DNA from: Neoceratodus forsteri
Lineage: Eukaryota > Chordata > Ceratodontiformes > Ceratodontidae
DNA: 64,000 nt
Assembly: GCA_016271365.2 (NCBI GenBank)
Contig: CM028129.1
Coordinates: forward strand, 847,486,501 to 847,550,500
Reading direction: 5' to 3'
Shown here: one piece after another, positions 1 through 9,786 of the stretch
Layout: each line of letters starts with the position of its first letter
Position numbering within the stretch: position 1 is the first letter of the stretch
Notes under the pieces: generated by a model
The model's input: only the letters and a program-made list of their open reading frames with translations
The model's database searches: none
Told to the model about the DNA's origin: nothing
Program-made: the position numbers and the translations under genes

Positions 1-302
1 TTACAAGTGATCTATTAAAAATGGATAAAGTGGTTAAAAAAACAAGGTCTCAAACTGTAAGCAGCATCAGTGGCTGTGTGTTATTACTGTGTAGACAATG
101 TCTGGGTTATTAAAAATAAAACAAAAATAAATAAAATCTCATATTGTGGCTTACTCAACATTGGTATACAGCTGGCTACTCTCATAATACAGTGGCTTCA
201 TACAGTATGCACCTATCATGGTGTCACCACTCTGTGAGTAACATACTGCTTCACACATGTTCCCCTTGGTTTTTTCTCCCTTGCTCAATTCATATATTAT
301 TA
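1..302. repeat. Direct repeat A, copy 1
   Basis: This block matches 1685-1984 in the same orientation over its whole length, with scattered substitutions and small indels. Shared stretches include the TGTGTAGACAATGTCTGG core and the GTTCCCCTTG/CTCCCTTGCTCAAT end. It has no coding potential. It may be the non-coding part of an interspersed element cut by the window edge. The family is not recognised. Confidence 0.7.
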
Positions 303-1419
303 CATAGACAATGACAGCAGGAAAAAGACCAAATGTCTATCTAGTCTACCTAGACTTCCTTATCTGCTCCGGAATCTATTGTCCATACACAGCACCCCCT
401 GCTCTGCTCCACAGTGATGCTTACCTGTCATTAATAGGGGTTAGTTTTTATTCTTCCTGGCACTGGGCGTGCATGAAGGATCACCACCATCACTAATGGC
501 TACTGTAAAATCAATGTGGCTAACATTCCTAGGCTCCCTTTCGCCACTGTGGCTAAGACATTTTGTTGAATGTAACTGAATATGGCTGGCTGTCACACCA
601 CACCACAGCAGGCCAGCACTGTCACATCCATCAGTATATTTGGCCAATTGGCGCCATGCAGCAGAGCAATTTGTTTTTGTCTTCACAAACATCATGAGCA
701 AAGCCTGCTAGAGAGTGCAAGTGCACTCACTGCCCTTTGAGAACATGATATCTGACAGTCCAGTTGAGGCACCGAACAGTGGAGAACCCCAGGATGTTTG
801 GGTCACAGAGACAGGAAAGCAGCATCAAAACATGTTTGTAGAGAGGCTAATTCAGTTCACAAGTCATGCATTTTAGACAGTGGCTAATTTTTAGACCCCA
901 GCATTTACTCAGCTGACACGAAGCAGCACAGGGCCATTTGCTGGATGTGTAAAGGAAATATTTTGTACCCTTCCCCACATCATATTCTTTTACACTTTGG
1001 AGTTGGACAATAGCAATTTCTATTAGTTCTTACTCCTTATCACAGCCCTTTGTGGGAATAAGGAGCCTAGTGAAAAACCAGACACATATATGCATGGGGA
1101 TAACTAAATGACCATTTCACACAATTATGAGACAACTATATATGGATGTACAACATCTCCTGTTGTCTCAGAATTCCTAGTAGTAACACCTAAGTATTAG
1201 AGAAAACAGCTTTTGAAACAGGAACACAATAAGCTCTTATCAGTTTTTTATATCTACAGTTTTGTGTAGAAGCATGATATCAGACTGTACATGGCTAGCA
1301 GATATCTGGGCATCCCTATGCACTCTGTCCACAGGAAAATACATGTGACCAGCTGTCATTGAGCTTGCAACACTTAGTTGCCTCAGCTCCTCTGTCCTCT
1401 GTTACCCATTTAATTATCA
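303..1419. other. No recognisable feature
   Basis: AT-rich sequence with only short chance open frames. I see no TE domain, tandem array or RNA gene. Confidence 0.5.
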
Positions 1420-1684
1420 TGCCTGTATAGCACATTACAACATGAGTTATGCATGCCACACAGTTTACCATATTGTCATTGCACTAATTATAAATTTTAC
1501 ACTGTAGCCATTTGAATCACATGACCTGAAATACATAGAAGCTGATGGCAGATGATGACTGCTGGGCCCATCTAGTCTACCTGTATTTAATTTGCAGAAC
1601 CAACTTGATCTACAGTACTTTCTCTTCCACCTCCTTCTGTCCTCCAAACCAAAAGTTAATTGTTTGAACAGAATTGTATCCACA
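1420..1684 (-). mobile_element. CR1-like LINE 3' end fragment (minus)
   Basis: On the plus strand the block has the reverse complement of a CR1-type 3' end: an ACATAGAAGCTGATGGCAG-like start, then the GGCCCATCTAGTCTAC motif, then CTTTCTCTTCCAC. The same string recurs at about 3075-3310. The element is severely 5' truncated, and no RT coding remains. Confidence 0.6.
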
Positions 1685-1984
1685 TTACAAGTGATTTTCC
1701 AAAAATGAATAATAAAAATAAAAACAAGGTCCCAATTTGTAAAGCGCATCCTTGGCTATCTGTCATTACTGTGTAGACAATGTCTGGATTATTAAAAATA
1801 AAACAAAAATAACTAAAATCCCATTTTGTAGCTTACTGAAAATTGATATACAGCTGGGTACCATCATAATACAATAAATTCATACAGTATGTACCAATCA
1901 TGGTGTCACAACTCTATGAGTAGTATATTCCTTCATATATGTTCCCCTTGATTTTTTTCTCCCTTGCTCAATGCATATATTATT
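1685..1984. repeat. Direct repeat A, copy 2
   Basis: Second copy of the block at 1-302, directly abutting the CR1-like 3' end at 1420-1684. It ends at the same CTCCCTTGCTCAAT/CATATATTATTAC motif as copy 1. Confidence 0.7.
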
Positions 1985-1999
1985 ACTGATTTGATTATT

Positions 2000-2240
2000 A
2001 GAGTATGTTTGCATTTGTGGCTCCCACCCTGTGGAATTCTCTACCTCATTGGGTAAGGGGGGCATAACTATGGACAGTTTTAAATCAGCACTCAAAACGT
2101 ATCTATTTTCACTTGCCTTTCCTGACAATTAATTTATGGAAGCTACTTCTATGTTGGATTTTAAATATTTATAGTTTTAAGGTTTTTATATTCTGTAAAA
2201 GTGTTTTGGTACACATTGAATTGCGCTTGAAACAAATAAG
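2000..2240 (+). pseudogene. LINE RT C-terminal remnant
   Basis: The plus strand around 2020-2125 encodes a LWNSLP motif followed about 25 residues later by a K-x-YxF-like block. This is the signature at the C terminus of ORF2 in CR1/L2-type LINEs. Only this tail is visible, and it is interrupted by stops. Assignment to a clade is not possible. Confidence 0.4.
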
Positions 2241-2479
2241 GAGGGATTAACCCACGACAGGGTATGGGTTTACTGGGCATTAATCCATGCCTGGGGGGTT
2301 GGAGTCATGAGGTGAAGTGTCTGGAGTGGGTTAATCCTCTTATAACATGAGCAATGTTATGTTAGAGTTTTACCTAAAGAAATAGTAAAATAAAGCCCTG
2401 TGAATATGCAACTGTGGGTATATCAGGGAATAATTAATGGCTTCCGTTTTTTTCAATGTAAAAATCCGTGTGCTAAATA

Positions 2480-2505
2480 CCATAACACCTGAATAGGTGT
2501 TATGG
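2480..2505. repeat. Short perfect inverted repeat
   Basis: Eleven-base arms CCATAACACCT and AGGTGTTATGG are separated by the 4-base loop GAAT. It lies 310 bp upstream of the foldback element at 2815-2960 and could be a sub-terminal part of the same mobile element. That link is an inference. Confidence 0.5.
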
Positions 2506-2814
2506 CATTCAAGCGCTCTCTTCCCTTACGAATGCATTCGAGACACTGAACAAACACAGCTCGAGCTTAAAATGCTCCGTTTCTCTTCACACACTACTGA
2601 CCACAAAAACCTCGGGCTGCTTCTTCAGTGGGTAGGGAGGCCTCCAGGAGGTATTCTCACAGTGGGAGGGAGTAAAAGGGAAGTTGGCGATGCGAGGGAC
2701 AGCCATACGGGCAAGCATACGTGGGCATACACTTCAGTGCTGCTGGCGGGGGACCGAGTTTAAACTAAACTTCCAAAAGAAAACAACGTCACCCTTCAAT
2801 TATAAATAACAAAA

Positions 2815-2960
2815 TATGGGGTGCAGTGTGTTTTACTTGAATTTCACACACTCCCTCATTGTTGGATAGCTAATAAACCCCTCGGGCTTCGTCCTCGGGG
2901 TTTATGTGCTATCCAACAACTCGGGAGTGTGTAAATTCCCGTACCACTCTGCACCCCATA
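2815..2960. mobile_element. Foldback MITE-like element
   Basis: A 146-bp near-palindrome. TATGGGGTGCAG at 2815 is mirrored by CTGCACCCCATA ending at 2960. CACACTCC near 2847-2854 pairs with GGGAGTGTG. GTTGGATAGC (2861-2870) pairs with GCTATCCAAC (2909-2918). The centre is the C/G-rich ACCCCTCGGG and CCTCGGGGTT. It has no coding capacity. The ends could be flanked by a TA target duplication, but the palindrome itself ends in TA, so the class is undecided. Confidence 0.65.
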
Positions 2961-3041
2961 CTTTAGTCTATATTTAATCAATGGTCAGATGACATGTTTG
3001 GACTAATCAGATGACAGTATTTTTGGAACCCATGCTATAAG

Positions 3042-3042
3042 G

Positions 3043-3074
<32 letters not shown>
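3042..3074. repeat. (ATT)n microsatellite
   Basis: About eleven uninterrupted ATT units. Confidence 0.9.
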
Positions 3075-3184
3075 CATGTCTGTGTAGCATAGTACAGCAT
3101 GAATTATTTGTACCACACTGTTTACAGTATCAGCATTGGGTATATTAATAATTTTACACTGTATCCATTTGAATTGCATAACCT

Positions 3185-3690
3185 GTCATACATAAAAACA
3201 TAGAAACTGATTGCAGTTAATGACTGCTTGGCCCATCTAGTTTGTCCAGTTTTATTATTATTATCCATTTTGCTGTAGACCCAACTTGATCTACAGCACT
3301 TTCTCTTCCATCCTCTTCCTTGATACAAGGGTTCTTTTGCACCTGTCTGATGCATTTTTGAAAACCTCCAATGGTTTCACCCCCACTGCCTCCCAAGAAA
3401 GGCTGCTCTAGGAATCCACCACCCATTCTGTGAAGAAGTACTTTCTCACATCTTTCCTGAATCTACATCCTTCCAGCTTCATATAATGACCCCATGCTCT
3501 ACAGCACCTTTTCCTGCGAAACATACCTCCCTTCTGTACCTTATTAACCTCTTGAGGTATTTAAAGGGCTCCATCATATCCCAACTCTCCCTCCTCTCCT
3601 TCAGGGCATACATATTGAACTCTTTCAGTTTCCTCTCATAGGGCTTCTGATGCAGACCTTGCACCATTTTGACATCCCTCAGCCTTCTTC
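3185..3690 (-). pseudogene. CR1 LINE, ORF2 C-terminal end and 3' UTR (minus)
   Basis: The minus strand encodes the end of a CR1-type ORF2: MVQGLHQKPYERKLKEFN, then a MMEPFKYLKRL block, then FTEWVVDS-like residues at about 3425. It is followed by the CR1 3' UTR motif, which reads GGCCCATCTAGTTTGTCCAG on the plus strand near 3230. The copy is 5' truncated near 3690 and lacks all RT catalytic motifs. It belongs to the family of the copies at 4160-5600, 33656-35530 and 59240-59706. Confidence 0.8.
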
Positions 3691-4159
3691 TTGTTGCTTT
3701 CTCCTTTTTCCAATTGTTCCTCCTTCTTTACCTTTCTTCTTTGCCTGCTCCTTTCTCCCCCCCTTCCTCCTTTGCTAACCTCCTACTTGGGATCTCCCCA
3801 CTGTCTCTATCTCAGCCTGTGGTGGCCCACTTTCTGCCTTCTCTTTTTCTTCCATCACACCCCTTGGCTACTTTAAATGTCCATCGAAGTAACACTTGAA
3901 CTGTGCACTGAGGACTATGACTTCCTCCTTAATGGAAGCTGGCCATTACCTTATCCTTCCAGGTTGTCCCTCAGTCCCCATTGTTGCCATACCTCTCATC
4001 TCTGCACCATTTCTTCTACCATACTTTGAAGGTCTTGGTGAGGAGCTCCCTCTCCTTCCCCACTTAGTACAAGACACACTCGCCACTCACATTTTAAACA
4101 CATGGGAAGCATAGGATCAACCAGATAAATGACCTAACTTTACTAAGCATTACATTTAT
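3691..4159. other. Pyrimidine-rich spacer, no feature
   Basis: C/T-rich sequence between two CR1 fragments. Open frames here are low-complexity Leu/Ser/Pro translations with no recognisable domain. Confidence 0.4.
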
Positions 4160-5600
4160 AAATACATAGATACATAGATACATAGATGTTGTAGGCAGAC
4201 AAGGGCCTTGTGGTCCATCCAGTCTACCCTGTCTATCTTTCTAATGCGTAAGGTACCCTAGATGCTACAAGTCCCCCTCACCCATAGCTTGATAATTCCC
4301 ATGTGCCTGTCATGTGCATTCTTGAATCCCTGAACCATGGCCACCCCCACCACTTCCTGGGGGAGACTGTTCCATCTTTCCACCACCCTTTCAGTGAAGT
4401 AGAATTTCCTCAAGTTCCTTCTAAGTTTTCCACCTTTTAGTCCCATGCTGTGCCCTCTTGTTCTGATATTTCCCTTCATGTGAAAGATGCTCCCCTCTGG
4501 TACCCTGTTGATCCCCTTTAGATATTTGAAGGTCTCTATCATGTCCCCCCTCTCTTCTTTCCTCCAGGGAGTACATATTTAGATTCTGTCATCATACGAC
4601 TTATGGTGCATCCTGACACCATTTCTGTCACCTGCCTCTGTACCGTCTTCATCCTGTCAATGTTTTTTTGGAGATGGGGCCTCCAGAATTGAACACAGTA
4701 CTCCAAATGAGACCTTACTAGGGAGTTGTACAACGGTACCACCACTTCCCTCCTTCTACTTGTTATACCCCTCCCTATGCACCCTAACATTCTGTTTGTC
4801 TTTCCAACTGCTTTGTCACACTGTTTAGCCACTTTGAGGTTGTCTTCTATGACTATCCTTAGATTACTTTCTTCTGTGGTGACCTTCAGTGTTACCCTGT
4901 CTAGTTCATACTCAGCCCTTGGATTCCCTCTCCCTAGGTGCATAATCTTGCACTTCTTTGCATTGAAACACAACTGCCATTCATTGGACCAGTTTTCTAG
5001 CCTCTTCAGATCCCTCCTCATTTTTTATATACCTTCCTGTGTATCTTCCCTGTTACATAGCTTTGTATCATCTGCGAACAGGCTAACCCTCCCTTTTAGA
5101 CTCTCTGCAATATGTGAGCTAACCCTATTTGCCATTACTTTTTGTGTTCTGTTACTCAACCAGTTTCTAACCCACATAACCACCTCTGTCCCCACCCCCA
5201 GATTTGCCAGCTTGTAGATTAGTCTCCTGTGTGGCACTGTGTTGAAGGTCTCCTGAAGTCCAGATAAGCCACATCTACCGCTTTTCCCTGGTCTATTTCC
5301 TTTGTCACTCACTAGAAGAAATCAATCAAGTTGGTCTGGCATGACCTCCCTGCCATGAATCCATGTTGCCTTGGGTCCAGCAGTCCCCTTGTCTTTAGGT
5401 AGTCTACCAGCCTTTCCTTAAGTAGGGTTTCCATCATTTTACCTACTATTGAGTTCAAGCTGACCAGTCAGTAGTTTCCTGCCTTCTCCTTGCTACCACT
5501 TTTGTACAAGGGTACCACACAAAGCTGACTACAGCAATTCATCTTTACATTTAAGCCCATGAAACACCCTTATCAAGTTAATGCATTAGCAGCCATGATG
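4160..5600 (-). pseudogene. CR1 LINE, RT half of ORF2 (minus)
   Basis: The minus strand reads RT in order. First comes a NYRLVSLNSIVGKMME-type block near 5440. An HGFMAGRSC-like motif lies near 5350 and a TFNTVPHRRLIYKLANLG block near 5200. The catalytic FADDTKLC (GAT GAT codons intact) is near 5053-5079, then LENWSNEWQLCFNAKKCK and LVRSHLEYCVQFW. The C-terminal helix region (MIETFKYLKGI...) ends near 4260. A 3' tail of TCTATG-type repeats is at about 4165-4188 (ATACATAG on the plus strand). The 5' end is truncated near 5530-5600. At least two frame breaks (around 5021 and 4540) make it dead, although the YADD-box aspartates survive. CR1 elements move by target-primed reverse transcription, and 5' truncation is normal for them. 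Confidence 0.9.
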
Positions 5601-6498
5601 GCTCTGACCAGAGGTTGTTTTATTATTATCTGCTACTCACCCCATTACCTGTGGCCACAGTACCCGACCCACAAAATGCCCTTTTATGTCAGGTAGGGTA
5701 GTAAATTTCTCAAACTACCCTACACAACCAAAAAAAGCAGATACCCGACCTAGCTACCTGACAGGTAGCCCATCCCTTCTACAAGCTATATCTAAGGGGT
5801 TGAATTCCCACTGTTTCTTTAACTAGTCTGTAGTATACTGCTACTAATAACTCCACCACGTCTCATACACAAAGCCCAATACAGGGCTCTGTGAACAGGG
5901 ATCAACCCCCCCATTTCTTCATCATGCACATCATGACATGCATTATGCTACACCTACTGTATATATAATTCTGTAAATGGTTAGTGATGATTATAGCCAA
6001 AAATCCATCACTGCAATTCACAGTTATAGACATTCATGTACAATAGGGTAAGTGTAACAGACAGTAACCACTTTCAACCACGTTCACTTTCTCCTCATAG
6101 GAGAACATGCTGCATCCAAAACAGGAAACCAGTAAATATGAAATATAAAATAAGCAGTGGTGTGCAACTCAGGTTATTTTATACAGCCTCACTGTGTGAC
6201 ACCTTTATAATCCACTCAAACCTCATTCTCATGGTTTATGTGATATCTCACACCTCAGATGTGTAAAGAAACACTCATTGCACACTACTCCCCATGTATT
6301 ATTCTTAATTATAAAATGGACCATGAAAATCCTGTAACCGTATTGGTTGAAACATATAATATGACTACTGATTATTTGTTGAAAACCACACAACTCACCT
6401 GAACTACACATTTTTGTAACAAAAATAAGCCAATTTTATAAGTATGATAACATGCTCCAGAGTGTGAGGTCATAAGGGATTAATGCACTTCTTGTGTT
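5601..6498. other. No recognisable feature
   Basis: AT-rich sequence. A local imperfect repeat of CCCGACC and AGGTAGG motifs lies at 5665-5770. No domain is recognisable. Confidence 0.4.
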
Positions 6499-6506
6499 GT
6501 TGTGGC
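6499..6506. repeat. 8-bp target site duplication, left
   Basis: GTTGTGGC, identical to 7298-7305 on the other side of the hAT-like element. Confidence 0.6.
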
Positions 6507-7297
6507 TAGTGTTGGTCAGAATCCACTGAATGGAATCAGATTTATTGGAGTCTGATTTTTTTTAGAATTCAGAATTTTGATATTCAAGGCCACAAATTTG
6601 AATCCAACAAGCATTTCAGATGCAGAATCACCTCCCAGGTAAGTCTGGCAGAATGGTGTGAACAACTGAGGGTCGAGGGAGCTGCACATTGGAGGGGAGT
6701 GTGCACACTTCTGGTCAGGAGGGCAAAAGCAAATAAGCAATGTTTTTTCATTAAGTTTTTGGTGTCTAGGAGGAGTGGAGGAGTAGTAGTTAGTTGTGGC
6801 AGACAGGACTGGATAGATTCCTAGCAGGACAACAGTGGGTTGGATAGGCTGGGACTCACTCACTCACTGGACAACAGTCGTGGACAGAGCCTGAACTGGA
6901 TGATGGAGATGGACAACTACTGAAGAGTTCGAGGAGGAGAAATCTGGAGGGTGGCTGGCCAAGGGCTTGGGGCCAGTCATAGTCAAGCCACGTACATACT
7001 CTTACTGGATAGGGAGCGGGAACAAGAAGCCAGTGAGGCTGGAATGGACCCATGAACAGCATGCTGCTAAATAACTACTGCTTATGCTTACTGAGAAAAG
7101 ATAAAAGGGACGGGAGGAGGGCAGGAGATATATACAAGCCAGTAGTGTGCAGTTGGAGATGGAGTCAGATTCTAAATTTCCAACTCCATTTCCATTTCTG
7201 CATTTGGAGGCAGAATAGAATAGGTATCAGAAATGGAAGTACTGAATTTCTGATGGATGAACATTGGGGAAGATTTTAGACAATCCAATCACCCCTA
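6507..7297. mobile_element. hAT-type non-autonomous transposon (MITE)
   Basis: The 791-bp element starts TAGTGTTG and ends CAACACTA-like (CACCCCTA on the plus strand; reverse complement TAGGGGTG), giving short terminal inverted repeats. It is flanked by an exact 8-bp duplication GTTGTGGC at 6499-6506 and 7298-7305. Eight-base target duplications and T/CAGNGNTG termini are hallmarks of hAT transposons. No transposase is encoded. The interior is rich in GAATTC/TCAGAAT-like sub-terminal motifs. Its overall decay indicates an old insertion. Confidence 0.65.
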
Positions 7298-7305
7298 GTT
7301 GTGGC
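7298..7305. repeat. 8-bp target site duplication, right
   Basis: GTTGTGGC, identical to 6499-6506. Confidence 0.6.
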
Positions 7306-8389
7306 ACTTGGCTACCTCTTGTGCATAACAACAACCTGAGTCATGCATTATCCCTTTTAACTGCACACCCTGTTATTAGCTATCTCTTACTTATATAACT
7401 AGGAAAAATGTTAAACAATATAGGAACACAGAAGAGAATAATGTTTTAAAACAGGCTGTAAGTGTGGCTAAACTGAATATTTGATCAAAAATGGGACATT
7501 TGTGGGGTATTACATGACAGACGTATTCTTTATTGAGCCAATCACAACAGAGAAAAAACACAATATACTACGCCACAAAATTATTATCCTAGATAAGGTA
7601 TTCAGTTTAGCTACTCCCTCAGTCAGTTATTTACTTAAAGACACACCCACAATCAGTTATTCAATTTTGCCACTCCCATACCTGGGTATTCAGTTATGAA
7701 ATCTTCACCAATTCTGCATTCAAACAACAGTTTTAAAAGCTTTATTCTCCTTTGTGTTTTTTTTAAATAGTTTTCCTACTCATGTATTAGTAATAACACT
7801 CATTATGCAGGAGTACACTTGCAAATATTGGCTTCTGCCACTGACTGACTGCCTCAACCTTCGTCTACAGGCATTTAATTTCCCATATCAGCCAGTTTTG
7901 CATCATTTACTCCAGCAAACTAAATATTGTCACTTAAATGTGAATTACTTTTTTCTGTATTCTGATTTGCTCAGAATGGGTACTTGCATATAATCTTTTC
8001 TTAATAAGTGAATGGTGATTTGTGCATTTGATAAGGTTAATCATGCTTCTGAAATACAAATGTTAAACATGAAGATTGTAAATGACACAGATTCAGCAAA
8101 GCTGTTGTATCTGATGTGTTTTATAGAAATACTGTAAGTTTTTAGCATATGCTGTAAAACATGTTCAAATCCCATTAACTCTTTGACATGACTTATGCAA
8201 GCCACTTATCCTGCCAGTTGGAAAATGCTTTTTAAAATGTTTACTCTATTTAGAAGCAATGTACATGTAAAATGGTCTTTCTTTATTTTTCTTACATGCA
8301 AACCCTCACATTTTGTTTTGTAGTGTGAAGGGAATTTTTTTTTTGCCATACAGGTTCTTCACTTCTTGGTTTGTGCAGGTAGACTTTCA
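7306..8389. other. No recognisable feature
   Basis: AT-rich sequence with short open frames only. Confidence 0.4.
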
Positions 8390-8880
8390 ACCCTGTCCCC
8401 ACCTCCTCTGGCCCAGGACCCACTGTACCAAACCAATCTACCCAGTAATACCCCATGTATCCCTCCCCTCTGTGGCAGGGCCAGGAAGGAGAAGGCCACC
8501 CTCCCCTCACCCAGTGACACACATCCAGACTTGGGCAGGTTGCTGTCCAATGACATGGGTGGAGGAAGGCATGCAGGGCTTCATGTAGCCTGCACCATCC
8601 ATTTTCTAATTTTTTCCCATAGCCATGCTGTGTTGTGCAAAAGCATGTGTATGGGGGCACACACATCTACAGTGCTGCAGCCCCTCCCTCGATGTCTCTT
8701 GAAATGCTTGTGCTTCCCCCAGGCCTCCAGCTAGTGCAGCCAAGGGCCGAGATGGCAAGCCATCACAGCCTGGGGGAGAGAGAGAGTTGACCTTTGGATA
8801 CTCAGTCCTACTCCCCCTTGGCCAACCCCAGTGACCCAAGCTCACTCCCGAACCTAGGTCACCAGTGTGGGAAAAGGTAA
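8390..8880 (+). repeat. C-rich interspersed repeat C, copy 1
   Basis: The segment 8700-8875 aligns with 31290-31450 in the same orientation. Shared strings include CCCAGGCCTCCA-type, AGAGTTGACCT/GAGATCAGTT and especially GTGACCCAAG...CGAACCTAGGTC. The block is C/G-rich against AT-rich flanks. Copy 2 leads into a LINE-type 3' tail, so both are probably 5'-truncated retroposons of one family. No clear protein domain is visible. Confidence 0.5.
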
Positions 8881-9009
8881 GATGCAGGGCACCTCATTCC
8901 TCTTCACCATGGGGTCGGCTACTGAAGGTAAATTTTCTGTATGTTGGACTTTGGTGTATTAGGTCATTGCAAGTGCTAGAACAACATGCACTACTTGATT
9001 TGGGTTCCA

Positions 9010-9573
9010 TGTCATAATGGCGATCGCAAAACAGCGATTGCTATTATGGTGAGTGCACATCGTTGAAAAATAATTTCAGCGATGCGCACCGCAGCACATG
9101 AAAAAATGTCAACTGAGACCTATAGGTCTCATTTTTAATGCAGGGGGCTGTGCTCCCTGCACCCCCGGCTCCCCCTACTTATGGATTATCAACTCCAGGG
9201 GGTGCATGTCGGGAGAGCAAAAATTTTGAGCTATACATGCTACTTGGGAAAAAAAAGCAACCGCATCAAGCCGGACCTGAACTTGGTACCCCATGCCTCC
9301 CAGCCAACCACCATCCCCACAACACCAGCAATTCAGCTCAGTAGCTGCCTGCTGTAACACCTCACACATCCCATCCCTCTCCCGCATCTCCCTCCCATGG
9401 GCATGCACGTGTGTACCTGTGAGTTCCTGTCACCGTACTCACTATCCCCAGTATCCGGTCACCCTACTCCCTAGGTAGCCGTGATCACAGTTACCAAGAT
9501 TGAGTCACTATTTTTCTAGATGCACAATCTCGGTTGCTATGGTCATGGACTAGCCTTGATTTGATGACATGTT
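9010..9573. mobile_element. Element with snap-back ends, non-autonomous
   Basis: The left end is CATGTCAT followed by a hairpin (CATAATGGCGATCGC, 6-base loop, GCGATTGCTATTATGG, about 9015-9051). The right end has GCCGTGATCACAGTTACCAAG paired imperfectly with CTCGGTTGCTATGGTCATGG (about 9479-9555), then ATGACATG at the boundary. Inverted CATGTCAT termini each backed by their own hairpin suggest a non-autonomous DNA transposon. The interior around 9250-9360 also has a tRNA-like B-box on the minus strand (AAGTTCAGGTCC), so a SINE could be nested within it. Confidence 0.45.
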
Positions 9574-9603
9574 ACCTTCACACACATCCCTTCAAAGTTG
9601 GCA

Positions 9604-9640
9604 TTAAATATATATATATATATATATTTTTTTTTATTTT
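9604..9640. repeat. (TA)n and poly-T tract
   Basis: A run of TA dinucleotides followed by T-rich sequence. It is at the 3' terminus of a minus-strand retroposon fragment that follows to about 9780. Confidence 0.8.
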
Positions 9641-9780
9641 TAACCAGGAGGTGACTAGGCCCAGCCCTTTTTCAGCCATGCCCGACAATAAAATACAATA
9701 CAGTATATAAAACATACAAATATCAGTTAACAACATATACAGAATAAAATATATCAGCTGTACATCAGACAAGACAGGTA
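9628..9780 (-). mobile_element. LINE 3' tail fragment (minus)
   Basis: The minus strand ends with ACTAGGCCC reversed into GGGCCTAGTCACCTCCTGGTTAAAAAT-type sequence. This resembles the CCTGGTAAACAAAAACTAAATAAA tail at 16200-16235 and the CCTGGTTAACAAAAGC tail at about 31600. It is only a short 3' piece. Confidence 0.5.
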
Positions 9781-9786
9781 TGTTTG

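Noticed and set aside
4726..5217. 163-residue plus-strand open frame
   Set aside because: It lies antisense to the CR1 RT, whose motifs fully explain this region.
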